DNA from: Cryptomeria japonica
Taxonomy: Eukaryota > Streptophyta > Pinopsida > Cupressales > Cupressaceae
DNA: 62,000 bases
Reading direction: 5' to 3'
Assembly: GCF_030272615.1 (NCBI RefSeq)
Contig: NC_081412.1
Location: forward strand, 96,843,796 to 96,905,795
Positions 23,591 to 35,534 of the stretch are shown in pieces. The notes under the pieces are model-generated. The model ran no database searches, was not told where the DNA came from, and saw nothing but the letters and a program-made list of their open reading frames with translations. Position 1 is the stretch's first letter; each line of letters opens with the position of its first letter. Position numbers and translations under genes: made by a program.

Positions 23591-24317
23591 CTAAACTAAC
23601 AAGAGTTGAGAGAGTTCTAATTCTCTTCAAACTCTTACAACATAGCTATGGCTGAAAAAGTGGAGAAACATGTCACAATGACATGATTCATAATTGATTG
23701 TTTCCAAAAGTTTCTTCATGATTCCTTGTCTTCAATAACTTCCAAATGAATAAGCTCATAAAGAGGTAGAAGAGTCCAAGGTTAATTAGAACTCATTCCT
23801 TAACTGTTGCCTAGAAATCAGCTAATTTGTCTCAGTCAACTTCTAGTGAATGGTTCTCCTTAACTATTATGAATCAGCTCAAATTATTTGGTAGGATTTT
23901 ACATCTCCTTTTAAGATTTCCAAATTATTTTTAATATTCTAATTTCATTAGGAAACGTGAGATATGTGTGTTTTACTGAAATTGGTTTTCTAACTTTTTC
24001 AGCAATTCCAGTCAACAACTACATTTGTCAATTACCAACTTGTTCCTCCTTCCTTCTAGTTGCATGAATGACTCAAAACACTCACAAAAAACATGGTAAT
24101 ACTTCCAAAATAATTTACATTCTAAAACAACCATTTATTATAATAGTTTACCATTATTCAACATCAACTAGCTAGACATACAAATGTTAATCAAACACCA
24201 TTAATCCTAGTTAATGCTTCATGAAACCAAGGTAATATTTGGAAATGTATTAGACTAACATTGTAAACATGGGATAAAATTTCATAAATCATCAAATAAT
24301 ATGGATAATTTGTAGTC
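23591..24317. other. No recognisable feature
   Basis: AT-rich sequence. I find no ORF, repeat or motif I would defend. It may be old transposon sequence. Confidence 0.3.
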
Positions 24318-24571
24318 TTATCACTCTCCAAGTATATTGTAATTTGTTGTTGAATTTTGAGTAATATATTGGGTAGATTTTAGAGAGTAGGTTTTTTCTC
24401 CTAAAAGGGTTTCCCAATGTAAATCATTGTTTTGTGGTATGCATGCCATTTATATTTATTTTTATTAAGTTTTTATCATTTTTGTGTAAAGATATATATG
24501 TTTTTTCATTACCCTCCTCTTAAAGTTATTGTAGGAAGCTGTTCCTCTACTTAACTTCCTTACAACTAAGG
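24318..24571 (+). repeat. LTR 3'-part fragment, family of 29395-29655
   Basis: It is homologous to 29395-29655, sharing CAAGTATATTGTAAT, GGTTTTCCC/ATGTAAATCAT, CATTACCCTCCTCT and ACTTAGCTTCCTTACA-like ends. The run TTTTTTCTCCTAAAAGGGTTTCCCAATGTA is typical of the U5 part of plant copia LTRs. It is joined directly to a gypsy integrase, so it is truncated or rearranged. Confidence 0.5.
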
Positions 24572-24822
24572 GAGTGAGCCAAATACCACGTTTTACCAAA
24601 CTCTTCTAATTCCAGAAAGACCTCAGGAGGATACTAGTATGGAATTTGTGTTGGGATTTTCAAGGAAATAAAGGGGACATGACTCCATATTTGTGGTGGT
24701 AGACCAATTATCGAAGATGGCGCACTTCATACCTTGTAAGAAGACTCATGACGCAGTCCATATTTCTGACCTATTTTTCAAGAAGTGGTGATGTTGCACA
24801 ATATACTAAAGTGAATTTTTTC
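24572..24822 (+). pseudogene. Gypsy integrase fragment, part 1
   Basis: The plus-strand frame gives IPERPQEDTSMEFVLGFSRK, then a stop, then [20 protein letters not shown] and [15 protein letters not shown]. This is the core of a chromovirus-type integrase around the first catalytic Asp (usually SMDFVLGLP; the Asp position reads Glu here). It is cut at 24822 by the solo LTR. Confidence 0.75.
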
Positions 24823-25301
24823 TGTTGGTGTAATTAATTATTCATGTTGGATATTATTACACCTTACTTAAGTTTACTTAGATATATGCATATCATAATA
24901 GTTTGGGTATGAGACACTTGGGTGTTTGTGCCACATTGGGATAGTGTGTGTAGGATAATTTCCACCTTTTGTGGTCTTATCTTGTTGTTACATTTTAACT
25001 TCAGTGGGTGATCCACCTCATGTGGAATATTATATTATTTCTCCACCTACCACACCTATTTCCTACCTACCCATGTTTCTCATTAAGCCACATGTCATTT
25101 TTGTGTGCTCACATATCCATATAGCCTTGCCTATATAAGAAGGCTCATATTCATTGTATATAACAATTGATTGATTGATTGACTGATGATCCAGTTGATC
25201 AGTATTTTCATCTTGATGAGAATACAATTTATTCTTGTCCTATATTTTGTCTCTCTATTTTGTACTTTTCATTGAGCTCTTGATCTTGGCAAAATCTCAC
25301 A
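24823..25301 (+). repeat. 479-bp solo LTR inserted in integrase
   Basis: It starts TGTTGGTGTAATTAATTATTC and ends TCTCACA, with a TATA box CTATATAAGA at 25131-25140. The flanks are TTTTC (24818-24822) and ATTTC (25302-25306), a possible five-base duplication with one change. The integrase frame stops at its left edge and resumes at its right edge, which supports the boundaries. Confidence 0.72.
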
Positions 25302-26175
25302 ATTTCAGACCAAGATACTAAGGTTACTAGATACTTTTGGAGAACACTATGGAAGAAGATGCAAATGGACTTAAAATTTAGTTCAACATTTCATCCATAC
25401 ATTGATGAAAAAAACCAAGTAGTGAGAAAAATCTTGGTAAACTTTCCCATGTGCTTAGTAGGATATTAAAATTGAAAAATGAGACTTGATCTTGACACAA
25501 GAAGAGTTTACCTTCAACAATTTAGTAAACTAGAGCACTAAAAAAAACACCATTTGAGATTATTACTCAACTATGTCTTAGAGGGGTGACAAAACTCTGT
25601 GACAATAGCCCACAAGATAAGCAAAGTGCAAAGGCAATGAAGTTGTAGAGTACACGAATACTATCCACAAAGATATTGGGCAACACCTAGCGACTAGTAT
25701 AAGGAGTGAGTAGAAACCAAGCGAAAACAAAAGGAATTTGAAGTTGGAGATGAAGTGATGGTCTATCTCCAAAAGGATGGATTTTTGGTGGGAACATAGA
25801 ATAAGTTGAAGATTTAAAAATTTGGGCCTTGCAAGATCATCTAGAAGTTTGATTCCAGAAATTCCTACAAAATAGAATTACTAGAGGGTGCAGATATTTC
25901 AACAATATTCAACATTGTGGATCTCTATCAATTTCAAGGAGTAAAGGAGGATCACTCAGAAAAACCTTCATAGAAGTAGCTACCATGAATACCATCGAAA
26001 TAGATTGAACAAATCCTAGATAACCACACCAAACACAACACCTAAGTATAAGAAATATCTGGCCAAATGGGAGAAAAAATTGGTAGAAGATTCAACCTAG
26101 GTCTCTAAGAATGAATTAAGGAAGTTTGGAGAATACTTGGTAGCGTGTGAGGCACACTTTTCAAATAATTATGAT
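25302..26175 (+). pseudogene. Gypsy integrase fragment, part 2, with possible chromodomain
   Basis: ISDQDTKVTRYFWRTLWKKM carries the second catalytic Asp context. STFHPYIDEKNQVVRKILV matches the usual HPQTDGQTE box, with changes. The C-terminal part is broken by many stops. GPCKI...FDSRNSYKIELLEGA- and DLYQF-like pieces correspond to the post-integrase region, and a chromodomain-like remnant (KYLAKWEKKLVEDSTW) lies near 26040-26100. It belongs with part 1. Confidence 0.65.
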
Positions 26176-27803
26176 AGTTTGACATAGGACCATCCCAAAA
26201 CAACTTAACCTAGACTCAATTCTGGAAGCATGTAGAACTTCTTCAATCCTTGTAGAGCATATGGATCTTGTGAAGAGGTGGATATGGGGCCAATCAGTGT
26301 TCAAATAGGTCTACACCTATTGGTACCTGGATTTAGGTCATCTTCAAGCATTCAAAATATGTTCACACTTTAGACCAACTTTGGGACCTGGGAGGCTAAT
26401 GCGGACCACTTCCAATGATGGGGTCTAATATTTAAGTATATCAGAAGGCATAGATCATCAATAGTAGCTATGGAGGAGTTAGGAGGTAGTAGTTAGGGGA
26501 AAGTAGATCTGGAAGACTTCTAAACTATAATATCTTTATAATAAACCCATGGCGGCCTATGCATCTACATGTGGGGCCAATGGGTCAAATATATGGAACA
26601 TGTGAATTCCTATGAGCGTATGATTATCCTAATTTCATTAATAATAATTATTTTTATATTTAAATTTAGATTTGTGTTTAATGTATGTTAGGATACAAGG
26701 TTGGATAGTCCATTCCAAACACTTTAACCTTGATTGTGTCAGTTGCTTCGTGTGGTGCAGGGTATGGTGTCATGCCCAAAGTTACAATGTTAGCCTCTTA
26801 GTGAGAGGTAAAATTTGAGACCATATGCCATTAGATTCCTATTTATTGACTCTCAATAGAGATGTTCCTCACACTGATCTTGAGGTATAGTTCTTGCATT
26901 GCAGGCCCACATTGAGTATACACTCCCATCTAACTAGTCATATGCATGTGACAATTTCTAGCATGTCTTTTTGTGCTTATCTAGTATCTATCTCTAGGTA
27001 GTCCAATATGAGTCATCTATTATCTTATTTTTGTTGTCTTTAGTCCTTTTCTTATCTCAATCAGGTCAGTTAGTTACCTCCTATTCAATAGATTTGTTAT
27101 GTGCTTCAGCAAATTCGACTAGTTTTAGTCAATCCATCCTTTAGAATTTTCCTAGCAAGTCTATCTTTCGATGGGACCACTCAATGCTTTGATGGATTTG
27201 CCAAGTTTTATTCAATTCATCATTTAGTGGTATTGTCCTATCTTTCAATTTAATTTCCCTATCTTTTGGTATATTTGTTTATCATTCAAAAAACTTGTTT
27301 CAACAAGATTGCTCTACTTTAGTTGATTTGATTTGTGTTTTAGCAGATCCACTCCCATCCAAAATCCAGAGATGAAATCTTTTGTCCCCCAGATAGTCCT
27401 CATTCGTTTTAGTCCAAAAACCTTATCAGGTATTTTTTTTCCTCCATAAGTTAAATGAGTCATTTTTTGTTACCCTCGTATTCTTTCCATCTTCTTCAGA
27501 GTTAATACCCATCCTAATCCGAGCTTTAACTGAATCCTAGTCTAAACTTATTATCAATGCTATTATGAGATCTAGTCCATCATCCATCTTCATCCTTTAT
27601 CCCTATCAAACTCATCCATTAATCATCATGTTGTAATCTTGTTGTGATGAGCTTATCTTTCCTAAATTTCCTTCCACTCCAACCTAGTCCGATGATGATA
27701 AGAGTCTTTTTGATCCAGATGAGTATGAAATTAAAAAATGTGATGCTATTATCTCTTACAAGGTTTCTCTAAGTGTCTTCCAAAATCTAATCATTCATCC
27801 AAA
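26176..27803. other. No recognisable feature
   Basis: About 1.6 kb with no convincing ORF or tandem repeat. It could contain the 3' LTR of the gypsy fragment on its left, but I cannot find a matching copy. Several CATCC-rich blocks occur near 27560-27700. Confidence 0.3.
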
Positions 27804-29000
27804 CTATTAGGAAAATGGTGTCTTAACCTTGCATATGCATAAGGTTATTATTTTTAGTAACTTTTCACTTGAGCATGAATTGATCCAAAAAATTCCCCAA
27901 AGCTTTGAATTGGGTAGATAACCATGGCAATAAATTTTCATTCCAAGATCATGTCTAGATTTGAAGATATTAAAGTTTCTATTTTTGAAAGTTGTGAATG
28001 AAAGTTTTGAAGTTAATTTTGAGGTCTTTAGAGGCTCTAAAATAGCCCAAAAGTATCCATAACTAGTGTAGAATGTTATATCTTGATAGAGCACATCATA
28101 AGCTTTCCAATGCTTCAAACGGTTCATCAATTGGACACCCAATTCAAAAGTTATCCTCCAAAAGTTGGGTTTCCTAAAATAGGAAATATAAAAATTCATT
28201 GGGCACATAAATGAGCTATAAAAGGGAGGTCCATGTGTTGATGCATTTGTAGACACTGAAAAATGGTTTGATGCTTGTGTCACTCTTTTTAACATGTCTT
28301 CTTATCCTATATTTGGTCTTCACCATTAGTTGATATTGTGTCATTCTTTTGTCCTCTAATTTACTCATTTTGATGTCAATTTGTCCCAATTTCTTATCCG
28401 TTGGTGTCAATTTATCCAAATTTCTTGTTTGTTGATATCAATCTGTCCCAATTTCTATCCTATGGCATCAATTTGGCCAAATCTCTATCCCTTGGTGTCA
28501 ATTTGACCTAATTCTCTCTTAGGGTTAATTAATCATTTAATTAATTAAGCCCTCCTTTATGTTAACACATCCCTATTGGATAAATAAATCTATTATTTAA
28601 TTATCGCTAATTTCCTTTTGTCCCAATTAAATGAATATTTAATTGGCTAATTTGTCAATTTGGAGTGAATTAATAAATAAAATTTATGAATTCCACCTCC
28701 ATTTCTATCTTCACTTCAAAGTCCCCTTATCTCTTCCACTTTCCCAAATTGCTCCACTTAACTCCACTTACCTTCTATTTCACTCTCAACTTGCAAACGA
28801 CACCTTTCCTATTCCATTTCACTTAACTCAATATCTCATTCAATCTTGTCCATTGATTCAAAATTATCTTGTCCATCCATTTGATCTTTGAATGATATAA
28901 ATTCAGCTCTCATTACTCATTCTCACAACCACGCTTGTCGGATATCCTTGCAATCATGCCACTAAATCACTTTGCTTTTGTCATATGTTCACTCAACCTA
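27804..29000 (+). repeat. LTR-like sequence with TATA box (edges uncertain)
   Basis: It starts near ATTAGGAAAATGGTGTCTTA, and a related start occurs at 56547. It contains the LTR-typical stretch AGCTTTCCAATGCTTCAAAC, CACCCAATTCAAAAGTTAT (28095-28160), a TATA box CTATAAAAGGG at 28216-28226 and an AT-rich TTAATTAATTAAG block (28530-28660). No paired copy in the window fixes its ends. Confidence 0.45.
28371..28522 (+). repeat. Five-copy 31-bp tandem repeat
   Basis: Units TG(A/G)TGTCAATTTGTCCCAAT-TTCTTATCCGT begin at 28371, 28402, 28433, 28463 and 28493 (spacing 30-31). It lies about 150 bases downstream of the TATA box of the LTR-like sequence. Confidence 0.75.
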
Positions 29001-29208
29001 TTGAGAGCTACACAACATTAGAGGAGAAACAAAGGACAATGAAGCAACATTAAAGGAATCCATTTTGCTGATATTATTATATTTTGTTTGCATTTCATTT
29101 TGATGTCTCTATTGGTTTGATGAGGATTAGTTTTCATGTTATTTTAGCTTTCATGGTGGCCTTTGAATATCATGTTTTTTTCTAACCATTTTCCTAGTCA
29201 ACAGTGTG

Positions 29209-29655
29209 TTTTGACACATCAAGGAGCTTATAGGATTGGAGATAATATGGGTGTCACTTTATTGGGTGGTTTTAGCCCATGGTTTTGTAATACCATTGAT
29301 GGTTTCATGTATTGTATCTCCTATATATGAGGTGTGTGAGATGGAGGTTATGTGTAAGAGTCTTGTAGCTATCGAGTTACCTTTGAATCTCTAGTTGGTA
29401 ATACTTCTATAAAAATCTTACTTTGCAAGTATATTGTAATCTGTTATTGATTTTTGAATTATATTGAGCGGCTTTTGGAGTGTGGGGTTTTTTACCCATA
29501 ATGGTTTTCCCCATGTAAATCATTATGGTGTGTATGTTATTTATGTTTATTTCTATTATTTTTGTAACTATTGTAAGGATCTGTAAAAAAATTTGCATTA
29601 CCCTCCTCTCAAGGATACTGTAGGAAGTTGTTTTGCTACTTAGCTTCCTTACACA
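29209..29655 (+). repeat. Copia-like LTR, probably solo or truncated
   Basis: It runs from about TGTTTTGACACATCAAGG to TTAGCTTCCTTACA, with a TATA-like CCTATATATGAGG near 29320. The 3' 260 bases match 24318-24571. No standard primer site follows (CAAACTATCCC), so it is not an intact 5' LTR. The left edge is a guess. Confidence 0.45.
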
Positions 29656-30350
29656 AACTATCCCATCATGTCTCCATTCATAACCACTAGTATTCCTTAT
29701 AATACCTTTGACAAGGTACATCCATCTTATCTTATATACACATATACCACTTATCACACACCCCATTATCCCCCTCATACAACATACATGCTTCTATTTT
29801 GCCAAATAGTCATATCCCAACCTCCATCTTTACATAAAAACACTAACACCTTCATCCATATTCCAAATCCACTATTTCATTATCCTCTAATCTATTTTTC
29901 AATTTATAATCCTAGTATTCGAATTAATTGTAATCCTTTAATCCATCGTCATAATCCTCCCACTATTCATAATCAACCATCCACTCCCTCCTATATTGAT
30001 CCTCCATCCATTTTTTCCTATCTCAATCCACCATCCAGCCCCTATACCTCAATCTTCCATCTAATTATAATTCTCCATTTAATCATAATTCCCCACTACA
30101 TACTCCTAATCCTCTACCTATTATTAATCCCTCATTTGAATTGAATCCTCCATTTTCTAACTATCCACATCAACGTCAAATGCATAAGTATATCATTCCA
30201 AACATCATCCAAGGACTAATTACAAAGAAGCCAACATAAAATTTAGCTCTTAAAGTCCACAAGTCATGCCATCTCACTCCATCATCTGAGGCCACTAGTG
30301 ATGAGGCCCTTCCACCTTCCACACCTATCATTTATCTTCCAACTCCTAAA
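29656..30350 (+). other. D-1: CCATC/NPP-rich sequence, left part
   Basis: Pyrimidine-rich plus strand whose frames give Asn/Pro/His/Ile-rich peptides such as HNPPTIHNQPSTPSYIDPPS. Near the end it gives YIIPNIIQGLITKKPT and LALKVHKSCHLTPSSEATSD. It continues at 44957 after element A and at 52780 after element C. It may be a proline-rich linker of an old retroelement polyprotein; no catalytic domain is visible. Confidence 0.4.
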
Positions 30351-31438
30351 TGTTGGCAAGAGACACTACACATCTTGTCAGGTGTTGTCATTGATGGAAA
30401 CCCAAGTCATTTCTACCATCCGCATTACATGCTTTGATCATACCGAAAGTCAATTTGGTGATTTGTTCAAGTCCGGCAAGCATAGAACAGAGCATCTAAG
30501 AGTGTTCGATATTTTGATCCAGATTTCTTTTTAAGCTACCATTTTGTGTTGTGGATCTGAAGGAAGGTAGATGGATCTCTAGAACATCTTATTCCAGAGT
30601 TTTGTTCTTCGGTGATGATTGGTGTGCAAGTTACATGCTCCTAAGTACTGGGTTTCGATTTGTCAGTGAAGAACAAGCCAACTTATGTAGTTGATCGTTG
30701 TGGGGATTTGATAGAGTGATTTTGATGATTGGTTTTGTGATCCAGGGGGTTTACACAATAGTTTTGGTAACATGTGAGCAATTGTTTTGTTCCACATTAG
30801 TATTTATCCTCGAATTCAATTGTTAGTTCATACACATTTCAATAATGTTCTAAGTCTTCATGAGCCGACTAGCGATGGATATAATTTCATGTTGCGAATA
30901 TATATAGTCAATGTAATTAATCATGTTAGGCATGGAAAAGATGTTTTATAATCAATTGTGTACATTTTTATGTGCACAGAATAGAGATCTATGCTCTATA
31001 TTTCTGACAAAGCAGTGAGAGATGAAGTGTAAGAAATCAGTGTTTTGGGCTTAACTAGAATTGTACTTTGGCATTTGTAGATGTTGTTCTTTAGTTTAGA
31101 CATTTTAGTTATCTTTTGTTAAAGATCTTGTGGGTAGTGAGCCTCCTTTTGAGCAGTGAGCTCTAGGCAGTGTGCCTGAATGCATGTGCATTCTCATAGT
31201 AAAACCTCTACTTGAGTATACTCATTTTGTGGGTTTATCCCTGCCATGGTTTTTCCCTTAACTGGGTTTCCACGTATAAAATCCTTGTGTTATGGTGTTG
31301 TGGTTGTTCATTTTATGTTCTTACATATTTCTTTTGATTAAATGTGTTAAGTGGTTGAAAGAACAAGTTGATAATATCAAAGTTTGTAGAACACTGATTC
31401 ACCCCCCCCCCCCCCCTCAGTGTTCCTTGATTCCAACA
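30351..31438 (+). repeat. Element A 5' LTR
   Basis: TGTTGGCAAG...GATTCCAACA. It contains GGTTTTTCCCTTAACTGGGTT in U5 and a run of 15 C at 31402-31416, close to the end. The 3' LTR has 12 C at the same place. Confidence 0.9.
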
Positions 31439-31439
31439 A

Positions 31440-31454
31440 TTGGTACATCAGAGC
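31440..31454 (+). promoter_or_regulatory. Element A primer-binding site
   Basis: TTGGTACATCAGAGC, one base after the LTR end. It is the initiator-tRNA-Met type (TGGTATCAGAGC) with two extra bases, CA. Confidence 0.75.
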
Positions 31455-31508
31455 TTGGTTCCTCAAAAGAAGTCTAACAGCTTGAGGAAGATCTAGGAAG
31501 GTCATTCA

Positions 31509-32718
31509 ATGGATTTTGGTTGTCTGCAACAACAAATTCTAGTGGCACTAGATGATCTGGATCAATCCAAAGTTGAAGTCTGGGAATTGCAAGGAAATCT
31601 TAAGGATGGAGAATTTCATTTCACCATTGAAAGAGCAACTGAACAAGTCCAGGGAGAAGAGAAATAAAATTTGTGAGAAGCTAAAATAGAAAGAAAGAAA
31701 AAGCATGGAAGATGATCACCTGAGTCTTGCCTTGAAGGAGAAGTCAAAAGAATATGAGAAGCTTGCAAAAGACAATGCACTCTTGAAACATGAAATGGAA
31801 TCTATAGTGATAGTGTTGACCAAGGAAATTGAAGGAACAAAGAAGAATGAAGAGAATCTTAATCAATCCTTGAAAGAAATAATTGATGAATGTTGTAGAC
31901 ATGATTGTGAGATTGGCCAACTGAAGCTTGACCTGCAAGAATCCAAACACCATGAGGAAGAGCTTGAAAGGCAGATGGTCTCTCTTAGGGATGAACTTGT
32001 GACTACAAATGAATACAAAGAGAATTTTAACATTAGATCAGGTAAACTTGATATGATGCTTGAAAGCCAGAAGAGTGCAGATGACAAGCAAGGTCTTGGA
32101 TTTGAGGAAGGTGAAAGCTCCAGATCTGGTCAAAGCAATCCCAAATCAGCAAATCAGAAGAACAAACCTAGAAGGTATTTACTAAGACAACATAATGCTC
32201 AAAGGTGTCCATCCTTCAATGGTAATTGCTTTGTTTGCAACAAATTTGGTCATAAAACTACTCAATGTAGAAGTAGAATGAATCATAATGGTCCATATTT
32301 CTTTGGACAATGTTTCAAATGCAATAAGTATGGCCATAAATCAAATGAATGTAGAAGTATGATGAATAACTATTTCAATTAAAGGAACATTAGATGTTAT
32401 GCATTCAATAGGTTTGTTCACATTGCTAATCAGTTTAGATCAAGAAGAAATCAAGGGAGCTATAAGTTCAGACAAGGAAATGTTGTGTGCTACAATTGCA
32501 ACAAATCTAGTCACATTGCAAGATTCTGGAGAAGCAATAATGTGAATAGGAATGGTCCGGCAAAAAAGAACAAGAATGTGCAGATAGATGATAAAAGAAA
32601 AGTGAAAGTGGATGAGATCAAGAATCAAATGAAGAAGACATGGGTAAAGAAGAGTGAGATAGATGTAGGGAATGGGTCCGCGCCTAAATCTGGTCCTGGA
32701 AATTCCTTCGGGAATTGA
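31509..32718 (+). pseudogene. Element A ORF1: coiled-coil zinc-knuckle protein (Gag-like C-terminus)
   Basis: A start ATG at 31509 opens a short charged segment. One frameshift and stops follow near 31665-31700. The main frame 31705-32382 encodes about 110 residues of Glu/Lys/Leu-rich coiled coil, then two perfect C-x2-C-x4-H-x4-C knuckles: CFVCNKFGHKTTQC and CFKCNKYGHKSNEC. After an in-frame TAA at 32380 the same frame continues to 32718 with a third knuckle, CYNCNKSSHIARFW, whose last Cys is Trp. A Lys-rich tail closes it. The usual gag capsid-like domain is missing or too diverged to see. RNA binding is likely from the knuckles. Confidence 0.75.
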
Positions 32719-33005
32719 TTTAAGGCCTCTAGTCTAAGGGGAGTTTTCAAGCAGTTGGTACCTAAATCCGGCAGGTTGGTAGAAGTTGTATCAAGATATT
32801 ACAGACAATTTGGGATGATTTCCAGAAGAATTTAAGGGATATTGAAGATCCGTGAATGAATTTTGTAGAGCAGTCTGAGAAAGCAGGGTATCCAGAAGGT
32901 TTAGAGAAAATTCATATATTCTACCAAAAAGTTGCATTCAAAGAGAAAGAGGTTTAGAGCACTTTGTAAGCATATTTCCCAAAGATTGAAGCCACAAGAA
33001 TATTT

Positions 33006-35534
33006 TTGTGTGAAACCCTAATCTGGCGAGAAAGGTATTTATTTGTGAATCTTTTCAAAATAGAGAATTTTGAAATTGGCTACTCCATTGGTTGTAGATA
33101 TCATCAAGAAATATCACCCCAAGTTCAGGAAATATCCATTCAAAACAGTAGAAGTAGATCTGCTAGGTGCATTCTCTTTAGTTATGTGTGGTGTTCTGCA
33201 TGTCAAAGATATTAGGGCTTACATTCGTACAAATCTTAAAGAGTTAGGTAGCTCACATCTATTAAATCTCTACTCCAAGCAGCTATTAGGTGAAGATTTC
33301 AAGCTCAAACCAGAATTTACAATGCTAGAGGAGAAGAAATTTTATAAGTTTGTCAGATTCCTAATGTTCAATGAAAATGAATGGGTTTGGTATGTGCTAA
33401 GAAGGATTCATGATGAGTTCATGTGGTTGAGAAAGTTATTTATGATCACTAAGGATGCAATCAGGGTTGTAACTAGTTTATGCTCATCTGATTATTTGCC
33501 CATGTTAAAATCTGTGAAGAACCAAGTTGTCACTGATACAACTGGATCAAGATTTGACAAAAGGGCTATGACGATCAATGATATACTTGAGTATGATTTG
33601 ATATTTTCTTCAATGGTAATTGGATACAAGATATATAACTCCAATTGGGATAATTTGGTATCTGGTACTGCAATCTATGCAGACTATGAGATGGTCAAGG
33701 AAAATAAACAATATGACCTATGTGACTTACTACGGAGTGAACTAAAGAAGAATCTGGCCAACATTAAGCAAGACAAGAAGAACACATTCAAGTATGGCAC
33801 TCTTATCTTATGCATGTTCTTCTATTTCATGAATGAGGTGCTAGGAGTTGGTCATGATCAATGGGAAAGTGATAGACCAGTGGTTGTCAAAATTAGAGAA
33901 TAGTTATACAGTGTCGATGATAGTAAGACTCAGAAAGCTACTCTTTGGGGTTAATTCAAGAATTTCCAAAGTATGATGCAGGATAGGGAAAGGATCCCTA
34001 AATCAATTGTTGAGAAATACACAGACACTATATGCTTCATGGTTGATATTAATAAATGCTTTATGGAAGCAATAGAGCCTAAGATATTTTGGATCATACC
34101 CATGGGGTATAAAGTACATGCTCATATTATGGATATGTATGCTCAACATCTATTGAGAAACCCTATTGACACCTCAAAGGAGGAATTAGACACATTTGCA
34201 GAGAAGGACTTGCAATTTCACTCTTAGTTTAAAAAGCTTGAGATAGTCAAGAAGGTTAGAAAGGAAGCTGAGGATTATGCAGAGAACATTGGCATTACAA
34301 AAGAAGTAGTCCAGGAGGCAAGGAAGAGAACTGAACAAGATACAGAGGAGAGGCTAGTTAAAGTTGAATCAGCTAGTCCGAAAGCCTCCACCCCCAAATC
34401 AAGCCAAACTAGAAGCTCTGCACCCTCCTCCAGTTATTATAAGCCAACCAGCTCAGAGAAATATCAAGTCAAATCATCCAAAAAAGGTGAAAAGAGAAAG
34501 AAAGTTACAAGCTCAAAAGTGTATGTCACTGTAGAAAATGATGAAGAGACAAAATTAGATGAAGTAATGAAGGAAATCAAGACCAAGGGGACAAAATCAT
34601 CAAGGGTCTCAAAGGACAAGCCCTTCGGTGAAGGGAAAGAAAGAAAGAAAATCAATTTAGATGCAGATAAGCCTGGCATGTCAGCCAAAGATGTAGAAGA
34701 AGCTCTTACAGTGCAAGATAATCTGAAGCCTCTCTCTGAATATTATGACAAATTTGATGATGTCGGTAAGAGAACTCTTGAAGAAGCCACACTGAAGTAC
34801 TTGAATATTTTCAATAGGTCTCTTGTTGAAATTATTTATGAGATTCCTAAAAGCCTATATGATATTTTAGAAATTAGAAGAGGTAGTACTAAGGCAGAAG
34901 ATGAAATATTAAAGGAATATATGTTGGTAAATCTATGCCCAGTGATAGCTATAGAAGAAGTAAATAGAATACTCAAAGAAGCTAGAAAGGAATTTGGAAG
35001 CAAAAAAGAATAAATAAGCTTATGATTGGGCAAATTGATGAAGTGATCAAAGAGACAGAAAATATCTTGAAGCCAATTCTAGAAAAGAACAAATTTGATG
35101 TTGTTTCAAAAGAAGCTCATGATGGTGGTAATTTATCTATTCTGAAAGTGCAAGCAGTACATTCAAAAGTTGAATAGGTTGAGGTGAATGTTTCCTATGC
35201 TCTGGAAGAGGAAGGTGTGGATAAAGTGAAAGAAGATCAAGGTGGAGAGGAGATAGGAAAAGAAGATAAGGTTGAGGATAATCAGAATCCTCTAAATCAA
35301 ACAAATAATATGAACACAATGCCATCTGTGTAGACGCAAGCTTCAACTGATAATGAACGTCCAAAGGAGATCAAAGTAGAGATTTACTCAGAAGATAAAA
35401 AGGTTGAGGTAATTGGTGTTGTCTCTGAAGTAAGAGACGCCACAAAAGATGTCAAGGACTTCCTTGAAAAAGATAAACTGATTTTTGATGATCTGACATT
35501 GTCTCAAAGGCCTATCAATTTGGCCACCCTTTCT
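33006..35534 (+). pseudogene. Element A ORF2, 5' part: unrecognised long ORF
   Basis: The open block 33070-33903 (277 codons, bounded upstream by TAG at 33061) has no domain I recognise. The same frame continues past TAG 33901, TAA 33952 and TAG 34225 to 35013, then one shift moves it to the frame of 35022. TAG codons follow at 35175 and 35331. The first about 390 residues look globular (Trp, aromatic and Leu rich, for example YGTLILCMFFYFMNEV). The rest is Lys/Glu/Ser-rich and probably extended. It is cut at 35534 by element B and resumes at 42835. Not a Gag, protease, integrase or reverse transcriptase by motif. Confidence 0.7.

Noticed and set aside
27807-28295. 162-codon minus-strand frame
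   Set aside because: It lies over LTR-like sequence with a TATA box on the plus strand and has no domain.
29668-30144. 158-codon frame as a gene
   Set aside because: Pro/His/Ile/Asn-rich low-complexity translation of CCATC-rich DNA, with no homologue that I recognise.
34464-34688. Minus-strand frame over element A ORF2
   Set aside because: Complement of a Lys/Glu-rich plus-strand coding stretch.
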